Shown: piece after piece, positions 8,073-14,371 of the stretch
Layout of the letters: each line of letters starts with the position of its first letter
Numbering within the stretch: position 1 is the first letter of the stretch
Assembly (NCBI RefSeq): GCF_008974285.1
Contig: NZ_BKZV01000001.1
Location: 1,644,214-1,708,213 of the forward strand
DNA: 64,000 nt
Source of the DNA: Thermogemmatispora aurantia
Lineage (GTDB): Bacteria > Chloroflexota > Ktedonobacteria > Ktedonobacterales > Ktedonobacteraceae
Direction of reading: 5' to 3'
Translations under genes and position numbers: made by a program
The notes under the pieces: model-generated
The model's input: only the letters and a program-made list of their open reading frames with translations
Database searches by the model: none
Told to the model about the DNA's origin: nothing

Positions 8073-8515
8073 CGCACACCTCCCTCTCTAGGCATCAACA
8101 CCCGTAGCCCGTATCGACGGATCAACAGAGCCTCTACAGCGACACAAAAATGTTCCTCATCCAGGATCATCAACACCACCGGGTCCATCTCGTCCTCAGC
8201 CACCGCTGCCAACCCCAGCGCCCAGTTGAGCAACACACGCCGCCCATGCGAAGCCCCCGAAATCATCTGCACTACCGGCCTCCAATCCAACACCTGCCCC
8301 TGATCAACCCCCACCGCTTGCGCCTCCCGCCACACATCCAAGAAGGCCGTCAGCACATACAGCAGACAACCATCCTCCTGCTCCGAACGCCTCTCCAACC
8401 GCTGCCATACCTCCCAGAACCGCGCCGCATGCTCTTTTGAGAGAAACATCCCTCTCACCACGCCTTTCAGCCAGGTCAGCAGAGAGGAACACTTCCCCTC
8501 TGCCAACCGGCTCAT
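8069..8515 (-). CDS. helical element protein, unknown
   Basis: 148 residues from the ATG at 8515; a GTG one codon earlier is an alternative. It contains leucine-rich helical stretches such as LLYVLTAFLDVWREAQAVGV and VLLNWALGLAAVAEDEMD. It follows the previous gene with almost no gap. Composition (Trp and Leu rich, little Lys) resembles its neighbours, suggesting a related set of small proteins. Not recognised. Confidence 0.5.
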   Translation of the reverse strand: MSRLAEGKCSSLLTWLKGVVRGMFLSKEHAARFWEVWQRLERRSEQEDGCLLYVLTAFLDVWREAQAVGVDQGQVLDWRPVVQMISGASHGRRVLLNWALGLAAVAEDEMDPVVLMILDEEHFCVAVEALLIRRYGLRVLMPREGGVR

Positions 8516-8518
8516 CAC

Positions 8519-8863
8519 TCAATTGGACTCCCCCCGAGACCGCTGCCGAGCACGCCGCTCCATCTGCCCAAACTCCTCCAGCAACTTGCCATACTGCTCC
8601 AGCGCCTCCCGAGACAACCGCTGCAACCGCTCTGCCCACCGTCCTCGCCCACAACGCTGACACAACTGCGCCAACCGCTCTGCCCGCGCCGCGAACCCAA
8701 TCCAATCAACCACCCACATCCCTTCGACCAAATCCCCTGTCATCACCATCACCTCCTGCAAGCCCCAGATGGCCAACATCATGACTTCCGCACCCATCTC
8801 CTCCGGCCACCATTCCTCAGCCGCGCACTGCTGAAGCACTCCCTCAAACTGAGTCAGCTCCAT
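8519..8863 (-). CDS. element protein, Trp/Glu-rich, unknown
   Basis: 114 residues from the ATG at 8863, seven bases after GGGAGGG; this start is clearly better than the upstream ATGs. It begins MELTQFEGVLQQCAAEEWW and ends with an Arg/Glu-rich helix (RLSREALEQYGKLLEEF). It overlaps the upstream gene by 20 bp. The helical, charged C-terminus resembles that of the neighbouring gene at 8069-8515. No family recognised. Confidence 0.5.
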   Translation of the reverse strand: MELTQFEGVLQQCAAEEWWPEEMGAEVMMLAIWGLQEVMVMTGDLVEGMWVVDWIGFAARAERLAQLCQRCGRGRWAERLQRLSREALEQYGKLLEEFGQMERRARQRSRGESN

Positions 8864-9065
8864 CGTTTCCCTCCCGCAAATGCTGCTCATATGCACACAA
8901 CGCCGCCTGATACGCACGCCAGGCCCGTTCCCGCTCCGCATACTCCCCCACCAGCAACACCGCGTGCAGCGCACGATAAGACGCCTCCACCTGCTCCCAC
9001 AATGCTACCCCCTCTACACACCCCTCACCCTCACGACAGGAACATTCGATCCCCAGCTCGCTCAC
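8844..9065 (-). CDS. small helical element protein, unknown
   Basis: 73 residues with a GTG start at 9065, six bases after GAGGAGG. Mostly one long helical region (EYAERERAWRAYQAALCAYEQHL), with three Cys in the first 17 residues. It overlaps both neighbours (35 and 20 bp), so it is probably translated by coupling. Function unknown. Confidence 0.45.
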   Translation of the reverse strand: MSELGIECSCREGEGCVEGVALWEQVEASYRALHAVLLVGEYAERERAWRAYQAALCAYEQHLREGNDGADSV

Positions 9066-9273
9066 CCACAGCCTCCTCTTCCGAGGACGATGGACACACG
9101 AAGCACTCCCCTGACCTCATCCCACGACGAAGCATCACCAGCCCCACCACAAACCAGACCCCTGCCACTGCCACTGCTCCCATCAATACCACCGTCACCG
9201 GTGCCACCAGCATCGCCACCACCATTCCTACAAAAATGAGCACTATTCCCCAGACAAACCCTGCGGTCGACAT
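9031..9273 (-). CDS. 80-residue two-TM membrane protein of the element
   Basis: ATG at 9273, eight bases after GGAGG and two bases past the previous stop. Two long hydrophobic helices at about 5-27 and 29-50 (GIVLIFVGMVVAMLVAPVTV and onward), then a hydrophilic tail with acidic SSSEEEAVGE. Together with the 61-residue protein at 5187-5372 it gives the element two minimal double-span membrane proteins. Coat, holin or anchoring roles are possible but unproven. Confidence 0.6.
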   Translation of the reverse strand: MSTAGFVWGIVLIFVGMVVAMLVAPVTVVLMGAVAVAGVWFVVGLVMLRRGMRSGECFVCPSSSEEEAVGERAGDRMFLS

Positions 9274-9275
9274 CG

Positions 9276-9689
9276 CTACCACCTCCGAGCCGCTAACTCT
9301 CGCTTGACCTCTCCTACGATCATCTGCACATCCGCTAAACGCAGCTCTCGCCCCTGCCCCAACCGATCCGCCCAGGCCACGACCTTCCTCGCCCATTCAG
9401 GCAGCTCCACCCCTTCCTCTTCCTGCCCCTCTTCCTCCACCCTTTCCAGCTCCTCCTCAACCTCCTCCACTGGCTCCGACAGAAACACACGTGTCCGCCC
9501 CACATAGACCGGTCTTCCTACCTCCTCCGCCAAAAACCGCGACAGCGGACACGCCCACCCCGAACACGACCAAGCAACCACCCGCTTTCCCTCCAGAGAC
9601 TGCTGTCTCACCCACCGCTGAAACCGTCCCCAGGTCAACACCCGTGCCACTCGCCGATACACCTGCTGCTGCTCAGGACACATCTCCAT
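9276..9689 (-). CDS. element protein with Glu-rich linker, unknown
   Basis: 137 residues from the ATG at 9689, eight bases after AAAGG, overlapping the upstream stop by 17 bp. An N-terminal domain (about 1-65) has a basic helix (VYRRVARVLTWGRFQRWVRQ) and strand-like VVAWSCSG and RPVYVGRTRVF. A Glu-rich linker follows (about 70-95), then a C-terminal helical segment ending VKRELAARRW. A two-domain nucleic-acid-binding protein is conceivable, but no motif identifies it. Confidence 0.5.
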   Translation of the reverse strand: MEMCPEQQQVYRRVARVLTWGRFQRWVRQQSLEGKRVVAWSCSGWACPLSRFLAEEVGRPVYVGRTRVFLSEPVEEVEEELERVEEEGQEEEGVELPEWARKVVAWADRLGQGRELRLADVQMIVGEVKRELAARRW

Positions 9690-9972
9690 CGGCATCACCT
9701 TTCCGATAACACACACACTCCTCATCACACAACGGCTCCCAACAACAATCACAGTACTGCCCATGCAAATCCTCAGAACCCACCAACACCACCCCTAACG
9801 GGTTCCCCTCGTCATCCACCAGCCCCTCACACTCCTCTCCCCTCACCAGAGCCTCCACCACCTCACCCCCATAGCGCTCATCAGCACAAGGCAAGCACCA
9901 CAACGCCGCATCCCCCACAACCGCAGCTACCCCAGGCCACAACCCACGCCGCTTCTCAGACGACATCATCAC
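9673..9972 (-). CDS. Cys-rich small element protein
   Basis: 99 residues; three consecutive ATG codons begin at 9972 behind GGGGGAG. Cys residues cluster at WCLPC (about 26-30) and in a dense C-terminal patch (YCDCCWEPLCDEECVCY), suggesting bound zinc. The protein is acidic and starts 7 bp after the SSB-tip gene. No family recognised. Confidence 0.5.
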   Translation of the reverse strand: MMMSSEKRRGLWPGVAAVVGDAALWCLPCADERYGGEVVEALVRGEECEGLVDDEGNPLGVVLVGSEDLHGQYCDCCWEPLCDEECVCYRKGDADGDVS

Positions 9973-9978
9973 TCCCCC

Positions 9979-10269
9979 TCAGAAGGGCTGATCATCATCA
10001 AACTCACCCTCTTGCCCTACCTGCCCACCATGCTCCCGCTCCTCACGCCAACGCTGCCAGCACTGCCACAACCGCTCAAGCTGCTCCTCCGACAGCTCTA
10101 TCCGCGTACAACGCCCCGGCGGATAGCGATCAGTCCCAGGCACCGCCTCGACCAGCTCACACCACCCCTCTCCAAAGCGGACCAGGACCAACCGCTGACA
10201 CTGCTCAGCCACCCCAAGCACATAGACCGTTCCCGACCAATCCCGATGCAGCTCAACAGGCATCTCCAT
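9979..10269 (-). CDS. small protein with SSB-like acidic C-terminal tip
   Basis: 96 residues from the ATG at 10269, six bases after AAAGGAGG; an in-frame upstream extension lacks a comparable site. The body is strand-rich (GTVYVLGVAEQCQRLVLVRFG) followed by a Glu/Arg helix. The C-terminus is EFDDDQPF, strikingly like the D-D-D-x-P-F tip by which bacterial SSB recruits replication partners. First gene of the leftward small-gene operon, just downstream of the structured non-coding segment. An ssDNA-binding or host-replisome-recruiting role is inferred from the tip only, since no OB-fold signature is evident. Confidence 0.55.
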   Translation of the reverse strand: MEMPVELHRDWSGTVYVLGVAEQCQRLVLVRFGEGWCELVEAVPGTDRYPPGRCTRIELSEEQLERLWQCWQRWREEREHGGQVGQEGEFDDDQPF

Positions 10270-10550
10270 CACATACCTCCTTTGCATGACCACAGCCCCA
10301 GACCCAGACCACCAAAAGACAACAAGGCCCAGGGCTGCCAACCAACGATCAACAGACATCACTCACAGCTCGCTGATCGCTGCGCTTGACAGCCCCAGGC
10401 CCAAATGGCATAATTACCCATGAACCTCGCTGTCAACTTCACGCGTGCTGACAAGCTCTGACCGGCCAAGTCACATACTTGTCAGTACACAACGAGCAAT
10501 CAGCGAGTAACCGGAGCGCTCAAGGCCCCAACTTGGGCGCTCCACCACAC
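10270..10550. other. structured non-coding segment with nested inverted repeats
   Basis: CTCGCTGAT (10369-10377) pairs with ATCAGCGAG (10499-10507) and brackets two further perfect 8-bp inverted repeats: TTGACAGC/GCTGTCAA (10386-10393/10429-10436) and CTGACAAG/CTTGTCAG (10448-10455/10478-10485). The segment could fold as a three-way junction. A fourth hairpin (10513-10524/10532-10543, 12 pairs including one T-G, 7-nt loop) follows next to the repressor stop. Candidate single-strand origin, ssDNA promoter, packaging signal or structured RNA; which one is not decidable from sequence. Confidence 0.55.
10386..10414 (+). promoter_or_regulatory. near-consensus promoter inside an inverted repeat
   Basis: TTGACA (10386-10391), a 17-bp spacer, then CATAAT (10409-10414), reading rightward, antisense to the repressor gene. 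The -35 box is one arm of the TTGACAGC/GCTGTCAA repeat. The other arm therefore places TTGACA on the minus strand (10436-10431), facing left toward the SSB-tip operon, with only a weak -10 (TATGCC at spacing 18). This may be a face-to-face promoter pair or a promoter formed in folded ssDNA. Confidence 0.5.
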
Positions 10551-10772
10551 TCACCTGCCAGAGATAGCAATCCTCAGACCCTCTAGAGAAACAGGATCAT
10601 AACCCTGCTCCTGCAAGGCCCGATTAATTGCCCTCCACACCTTAACTGCAACAAAACGACGAACCGGCAAACCGCTTTTCACCTTTCTCAAGGTATCATA
10701 GGTCACCTCAGCCCTCCTTATAAGATCGGCATCAGTCCAACCCAAAAGATCCTGATACCTCTGGACCTCCAC
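10551..10772 (-). CDS. XRE-like helix-turn-helix regulator of the element
   Basis: 73 residues, GTG start with AGGAGG upstream. The HTH core is about 8-33 (LLGWTDADLIRRAEVTYDTLRKVKSG), typical of Cro/CI-like proteins, with a short C-terminal helical tail. It lies alone at the right end of the element and is preceded by repeated GTACCA sites, so autoregulation is likely. It probably controls lysogeny-like maintenance or copy number. That role is inferred from class and position. Confidence 0.65.
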   Translation of the reverse strand: MEVQRYQDLLGWTDADLIRRAEVTYDTLRKVKSGLPVRRFVAVKVWRAINRALQEQGYDPVSLEGLRIAISGR

Positions 10773-10839
10773 AGAAACACCTCCTAAGCTCCTTCCTCAC
10801 CTCACCACATAACGACCAACAACAATTTCCACAAGGAAG

Positions 10840-10950
10840 GGTACCATAACAACCCCAAAAATGTCAAGACCCACCTCAAGGTACCAAATCGTACCAAACA
10901 GTAGTCTCCCAACCACAATAGTCTTCACAATCATCCCTCAATACCAAACC
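10840..10950. promoter_or_regulatory. repeated TACCA sites upstream of the repressor (putative operators)
   Basis: GTACCATAAC at 10841, GTACCAAATC at 10881, GTACCAAACA at 10891 (10-bp period) and ATACCAAACC at 10941. A TTGACA on the minus strand lies between the first two (about 10867-10862). One-turn spacing beside an XRE-like gene suggests cooperative operator binding. Some copies could instead be integrase arm sites, since the right att core is only 34 bp beyond the last copy. Confidence 0.45.
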
Positions 10951-10983
10951 AGCCCGCTCCACAAGCCAATATGCTACAATAGA

Positions 10984-10997
10984 CTATCAGACATAAT
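10984..10997. repeat. attachment-site direct repeat, right copy (att)
   Basis: CTATCAGACATAAT, the exact copy of 2538-2551. It marks the junction of the A-rich element end with GC-rich chromosomal DNA leading to the DUF503 gene. Confidence 0.8.
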
Positions 10998-11344
10998 GAA
11001 GGGCGTCGAGAGTGTCCCATCCCGCCCGCCAGCTGCCAGCAAGCTCCTCAGCGACTGGCTGGCAGCTGGCACGGCGGAGCCAGCCCCTGCGCCACCTAGC
11101 CAGCGCTACTCTGTGCGCTCGTTACGCCCCGCCGCAGGAATGGCCTCCAGGCCATCCGTTGGCGCAGGCCAACAAATGGATGAACGAGGAAGCCGTGGCA
11201 AGTAATCGAGCGGCAAGCGAGTAAACTGGTCCCAGCGGTCAGAGAGCTTGCCGGGGAACTGGCCAGGCTGGTCCGGGACCTGGAAGTACGTGAAGTGCAG
11301 ACAAGCAGGTCACGAGAGCCGACCAACTGTGCTATACTAGCCTC
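10998..11344. other. non-coding segment with strong hairpins, right flank of the element
   Basis: A perfect 13-bp inverted repeat (GCCAGCTGCCAGC, 11028-11040, with its complement at 11058-11070, 17-nt loop) and a short palindrome ATGGCCT/AGGCCAT (11140-11155). No convincing gene. One frame across 11165-11195 reads KWMNEEAV, which loosely recalls C-termini of IS605-type TnpB proteins. It might be a decayed insertion-sequence end, but this is weak. Confidence 0.35.
11333..11338 (+). promoter_or_regulatory. -10 box immediately upstream of the DUF503 start
   Basis: TATACT ends only six bases before the ATG at 11345 and no Shine-Dalgarno is present. Transcription would be expected to start at or next to the ATG, suggesting a leaderless mRNA. 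No good -35 box is seen. Confidence 0.45.
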
Positions 11345-11635
11345 ATGGTCGTGGGAGTCTGTCAAATCACATTGCATCTGCCGTCGTGCCACTCGCTGAA
11401 AGCGAAACGGCAGGTTCTGAAATCGATTATGGCGCGCGTGCGCAACCAGTTCGAGGTAGCGATTGCCGAGGTAGATGGGCATGACCGCTGGCAGATCGCC
11501 TACCTGGGGCTGTCTTACGTGAGCACCAGCAGCCAGCACGCCGAAGAGGTCCTTGATCATGTCTGGCGCTTCATTGAAGAGACACGCCCCGATGTGATCG
11601 TGACCGACGCCAGGACCGAGATTATGAGCTGGTGA
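11345..11635 (+). CDS. DUF503 (YlxP-like) protein
   Basis: 96 residues covering the whole small DUF503 domain: start MVVGVCQITLHLPSCHSLKAK, then a basic helix and C-terminal VIVTDARTEIMSW. The family is widespread in Gram-positive and related bacteria, often near nusA-infB-rbfA, where a ribosome-associated role has been suggested; its biochemical function is not settled. Here it stands alone, divergent from upp across the integrated element. It was probably the immediate upstream neighbour of upp before integration. Confidence 0.85.
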   Translation: MVVGVCQITLHLPSCHSLKAKRQVLKSIMARVRNQFEVAIAEVDGHDRWQIAYLGLSYVSTSSQHAEEVLDHVWRFIEETRPDVIVTDARTEIMSW

Positions 11636-11694
11636 TGGTGATGCCCACCCCTGCCAGGCTCGCCTGACCGGACTGAGTAGTTACGATAGGCACT

Positions 11695-12504
11695 ATGTCA
11701 GTAGAGCAAGTGGAGAGCACGCCCAGCCAGAGTCGGGGAAGCCCTCGTTCTGTCTCTGTGCTCGGCGTGCGCATCGATCGCGTTACGCAGGAGGAAGCGC
11801 TCACCTTTATCGAGGAGCAGATTCGCCGCCGACGCGCCAGTGGTAATCGTCTGCCCTGCTGTCAGGTTGTGACAGTCAACCCTGAGTTTGTTATGGAGGC
11901 GCGCCGCAACCCGGCCTTTCGCCAGGCTATCAATGAGGCGGCGCTGAATGTGCCCGACGGCATCGGCGTGGTCTGGGCGACGCGCTATCTGGGCCAGCCC
12001 GCCCCTGAACGCATCACAGGCACCGATCTGATTCCGGCCCTGGCGGAGCGCTGCGCCGCTCACGGCTATCGCCTTTATTTACTTGGCGCTGCACCCGGTG
12101 TGGCCGAGGCCACTGCCGCTCGCCTCTGCGCGCGCTTCCCCAGCTTGCAGATCGCCGGCACCTACGCCGGTTCGCCCGATCCCGCCGAAGAGGAGGCAAT
12201 CCTGCAGCGTCTGGTCGCCGCCCAGGCCGACCTGCTCTGTGTGGCCTACGGCGCGCCAGCTCAGGAGCTGTGGATCTGGCGCAACCTGTCACGCCTGCCG
12301 GTGGCCGTGGCAATGGGAGTTGGCGGCGCCTTCGATTTCCTTTCAGGCCGCAAGAAGCGGGCTCCCCGCTCCTGGCAGCGCCTGGGCCTGGAATGGCTCT
12401 ATCGCCTCTATCACGAGCCGTGGCGCTGGCGCCGGATGCTGGCATTGCCCCGCTTTGCACTGGTGGTAATCTTCAAGGGACGAGGAAGGCACTCAGAGGC
12501 ATGA
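11695..12504 (+). CDS. WecG/TagA/CpsF-family glycosyltransferase
   Basis: 269 residues. Family blocks are present: VTVNPEFVMEARRN, the NVPDGIGVVWA donor-site motif, YLLGAAPGVAEATAARL, and GVGGAFDFLSGRKKRAP. These enzymes add N-acetylmannosamine or a related sugar to an undecaprenyl-linked acceptor for teichoic acid or surface polysaccharides, at the inner membrane face. The stop overlaps the next start (ATGA), so it is cotranslated with the heptose kinase, pointing to a surface-glycan operon. Sugar specificity cannot be read. Confidence 0.9.
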   Translation: MSVEQVESTPSQSRGSPRSVSVLGVRIDRVTQEEALTFIEEQIRRRRASGNRLPCCQVVTVNPEFVMEARRNPAFRQAINEAALNVPDGIGVVWATRYLGQPAPERITGTDLIPALAERCAAHGYRLYLLGAAPGVAEATAARLCARFPSLQIAGTYAGSPDPAEEEAILQRLVAAQADLLCVAYGAPAQELWIWRNLSRLPVAVAMGVGGAFDFLSGRKKRAPRSWQRLGLEWLYRLYHEPWRWRRMLALPRFALVVIFKGRGRHSEA

Positions 12505-13529
12505 TGCAGGAAGAGCTTGGCGCCAGCAGGCTTGAACGCCTGCACACTCTTATTTCAGCCTTCGCCGGCAAGCGCGTGCTGGTCATCGGCGATATGGTCG
12601 CCGATGAGTATTTGATCGGGCGTCCGACGCGCATTGCACGCGAGGCTCCGGTCCTGATCCTTGAGCTGAGCGAAGAACGCACGATTCCAGGTGGCGCTAC
12701 CAATGTGGCCGTTAACGCACGCGCGCTGGGCGCAGAGGTCTTTCTGGCCGGCGTGGTTGGCGATGATGCCCCCGGTGCCCGCCTGCGCCAGGCCATTCGC
12801 GATTGGGGCATTCACCAGGAGGGCCTCTTTACCGACCCGCGCCGCCCGACTTCGACGAAGACCCGCATCCTGGCCGGCAGCCCGCAGGTAGTGCGCCAGC
12901 ATATCGTGCGCCTGGATCGCGTCGACACATCGGAGGTCGCTGAACCCTGCAAGAGCCAGATTATCGCCTATATTCAGCGCATGCTCCCTTTGATGGACGC
13001 GGTCATGGTCGCCGATTACGAGAACGGCGTCATCAGCCCCGATATCATTGCTGCCTGCCTGCCACTGGCACGTGAGCTGGGCAAAATCATCGTCGTGGAT
13101 TCGCATGGCTCACTCTTCCGCTTCCAGGGCGTCACAGCGCTGACTCCTAATCAGCCAGAGGCAGAGGCGACGCTGGGGATGACGATCCATAACGAGGAGG
13201 AGCTGAACGAGGCCGGGCGGCGCCTGCTGGAGGGCAGCCAGGCCCGCGGCGTGCTGATCACACGCGGGAGCGAGGGAATGAGCCTCTTCGAGATCGGCAG
13301 GGAGCCGCTGCATCTGCCGATCTACCGCCTGAACCGCCATAGCAGCGAGGTGGTCGACACCAATGGAGCTGGCGATACAGTGGCCGCAACTTTCACACTG
13401 GCCCTGACCGCCGGCGCGACGATGGCCGAGGCAGCTTTCCTGTCGAATGTAGCTGCTGCGCTGGTAGTACGCCGCCTCGGCTGCGCCAGCAATACGCCCG
13501 AAGAATTGATGGATGCGCTGCATGAGTAA
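12501..13529 (+). CDS. rfaE1: D-glycero-beta-D-manno-heptose-7-phosphate kinase (PfkB family)
   Basis: 342 residues from the ATG overlapping the tagA-like stop. Ribokinase-fold landmarks: VLVIGDMVADEYLIG (about 22-36), the glycine-rich IPGGATNVAVNA block, the LTPNQPEA motif and the catalytic DTNGAGDTVAA anion hole near the C-terminus. It matches the N-terminal kinase half of HldE, which makes heptose-1,7-bisphosphate for ADP-heptose. The adenylyltransferase half is encoded separately by the next, overlapping gene. A related carbohydrate kinase is possible, but the pairing with rfaE2 makes heptose the best call. Confidence 0.88.
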   Translation: MMQEELGASRLERLHTLISAFAGKRVLVIGDMVADEYLIGRPTRIAREAPVLILELSEERTIPGGATNVAVNARALGAEVFLAGVVGDDAPGARLRQAIRDWGIHQEGLFTDPRRPTSTKTRILAGSPQVVRQHIVRLDRVDTSEVAEPCKSQIIAYIQRMLPLMDAVMVADYENGVISPDIIAACLPLARELGKIIVVDSHGSLFRFQGVTALTPNQPEAEATLGMTIHNEEELNEAGRRLLEGSQARGVLITRGSEGMSLFEIGREPLHLPIYRLNRHSSEVVDTNGAGDTVAATFTLALTAGATMAEAAFLSNVAAALVVRRLGCASNTPEELMDALHE

Positions 13530-14139
13530 TGGAGGAGAATCCAGGCAGACAACTCAGGGCGGCAATGTCCGCCCCGCCGGACCGGCTCCGTTAACGGGCT
13601 GCTCCGGCTCACCTCTGGCAACACGCGCCAAGATAATGGAGCGCGAGCAGCTGGCTGCCCTGGTGCGCCAACGACAGGAGACTGGTGAACGGGCGGTTTT
13701 CACTAATGGTTGCTTCGACCTGCTCCACCTGGGCCATGTGCGCTATCTTCAGGAGGCCCGTGCCCTGGGCGACTTTCTGATCGTTGGGCTCAATAGCGAT
13801 GAGAGCACACGGGTCCTCAAAGGCCCGGGGCGCCCTCTGGTCCCCCAGGAGGAGCGGGCCGAGATTCTGGCGGCCCTGGCCTGCGTCGACTATGTGACTA
13901 TCTTCGGCGAGCCAACGGCCTGCGATCTGGTGGCCCTGCTCCGCCCGGCCGTCTATGTCAAAGGAGGCGACTACGCCGCCTCTCCGCTCTCGGCCTCGGC
14001 CAGGGACAGCGCGCCCGATCTCACCCGCCTGCCGGAGGCCCGGGTAGTCCAGAACTACGGCGGCAGCGTCCGCCTGATCCCATACCTGGCACATCATTCG
14101 ACGACAGAGTTGATCATGGCTATCAAGCGCCTGCCATGA
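13522..14139 (+). CDS. rfaE2: D-glycero-beta-D-manno-heptose 1-phosphate adenylyltransferase
   Basis: Nucleotidyltransferase of the cytidylyltransferase superfamily: TNGCFDLLHLGHVRYL carries the HxGH motif, followed by LIVGLNSDESTR and VYVKGGDYA. It corresponds to the C-terminal half of HldE and makes ADP-heptose. The ATG at 13522 overlaps the kinase stop. An internal ATG at 13636 (MEREQLAAL) would remove a 38-residue low-complexity leader and may be the true start. Split HldE1/HldE2 with no LPS genes nearby suggests heptose for another surface glycan. Confidence 0.88.
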   Translation: MSNGGESRQTTQGGNVRPAGPAPLTGCSGSPLATRAKIMEREQLAALVRQRQETGERAVFTNGCFDLLHLGHVRYLQEARALGDFLIVGLNSDESTRVLKGPGRPLVPQEERAEILAALACVDYVTIFGEPTACDLVALLRPAVYVKGGDYAASPLSASARDSAPDLTRLPEARVVQNYGGSVRLIPYLAHHSTTELIMAIKRLP

Positions 14140-14371
14140 TCTCTGCGCAGCCTGTTGGTCTGACTTTTCTTTTGCCGCCTGGCTGGATGGTCAGCTCGTC
14201 TGCTCCTGCTACAGATGGGCTTCTCCCGGACGGAAGCGCGCGGGCCAGGGGAACGCTCAGTTCACACTGACGCTCGCCAGCCACGCCGATCGTCTTGTTG
14301 TAGCGAGCATGGTGGCCCACCAGATAGCCAGGCAGGCCCCATATCGCACGGAGATAGGACCGATCCAACCT

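Larger units (their letters stand above)
2538..10997. mobile_element. integrated HUH-Rep/tyrosine-integrase element, 8.46 kb
   Basis: The element is delimited by a perfect 14-bp direct repeat (CTATCAGACATAAT) at 2538-2551 and 10984-10997. All its genes are on the minus strand: repressor at the right end, small genes in the middle, rep and int at the left end. Composition differs from the chromosome: the + strand is extremely C-rich and G-poor, genes are short and tightly packed, and the ends are A-rich. Int and a HUH-type Rep with two inverted-repeat-rich non-coding segments suggest an integrative replicon with a rolling-circle ssDNA stage. No morphogenesis ATPase, capsid, relaxase or resistance gene is recognisable, so virus versus plasmid is undecided. 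Confidence 0.85.

Noticed and set aside
2538..10997. Calling the element a filamentous phage (inovirus)
   Set aside because: HUH Rep, small membrane proteins and an intergenic region fit, but no Zot/pI Walker-A ATPase or recognisable coat protein is found among the element genes.
12270..12500. Upstream extension of the heptose kinase
   Set aside because: Overlaps the TagA-type gene out of frame; the ATG overlapping the TagA stop gives the normal family length.
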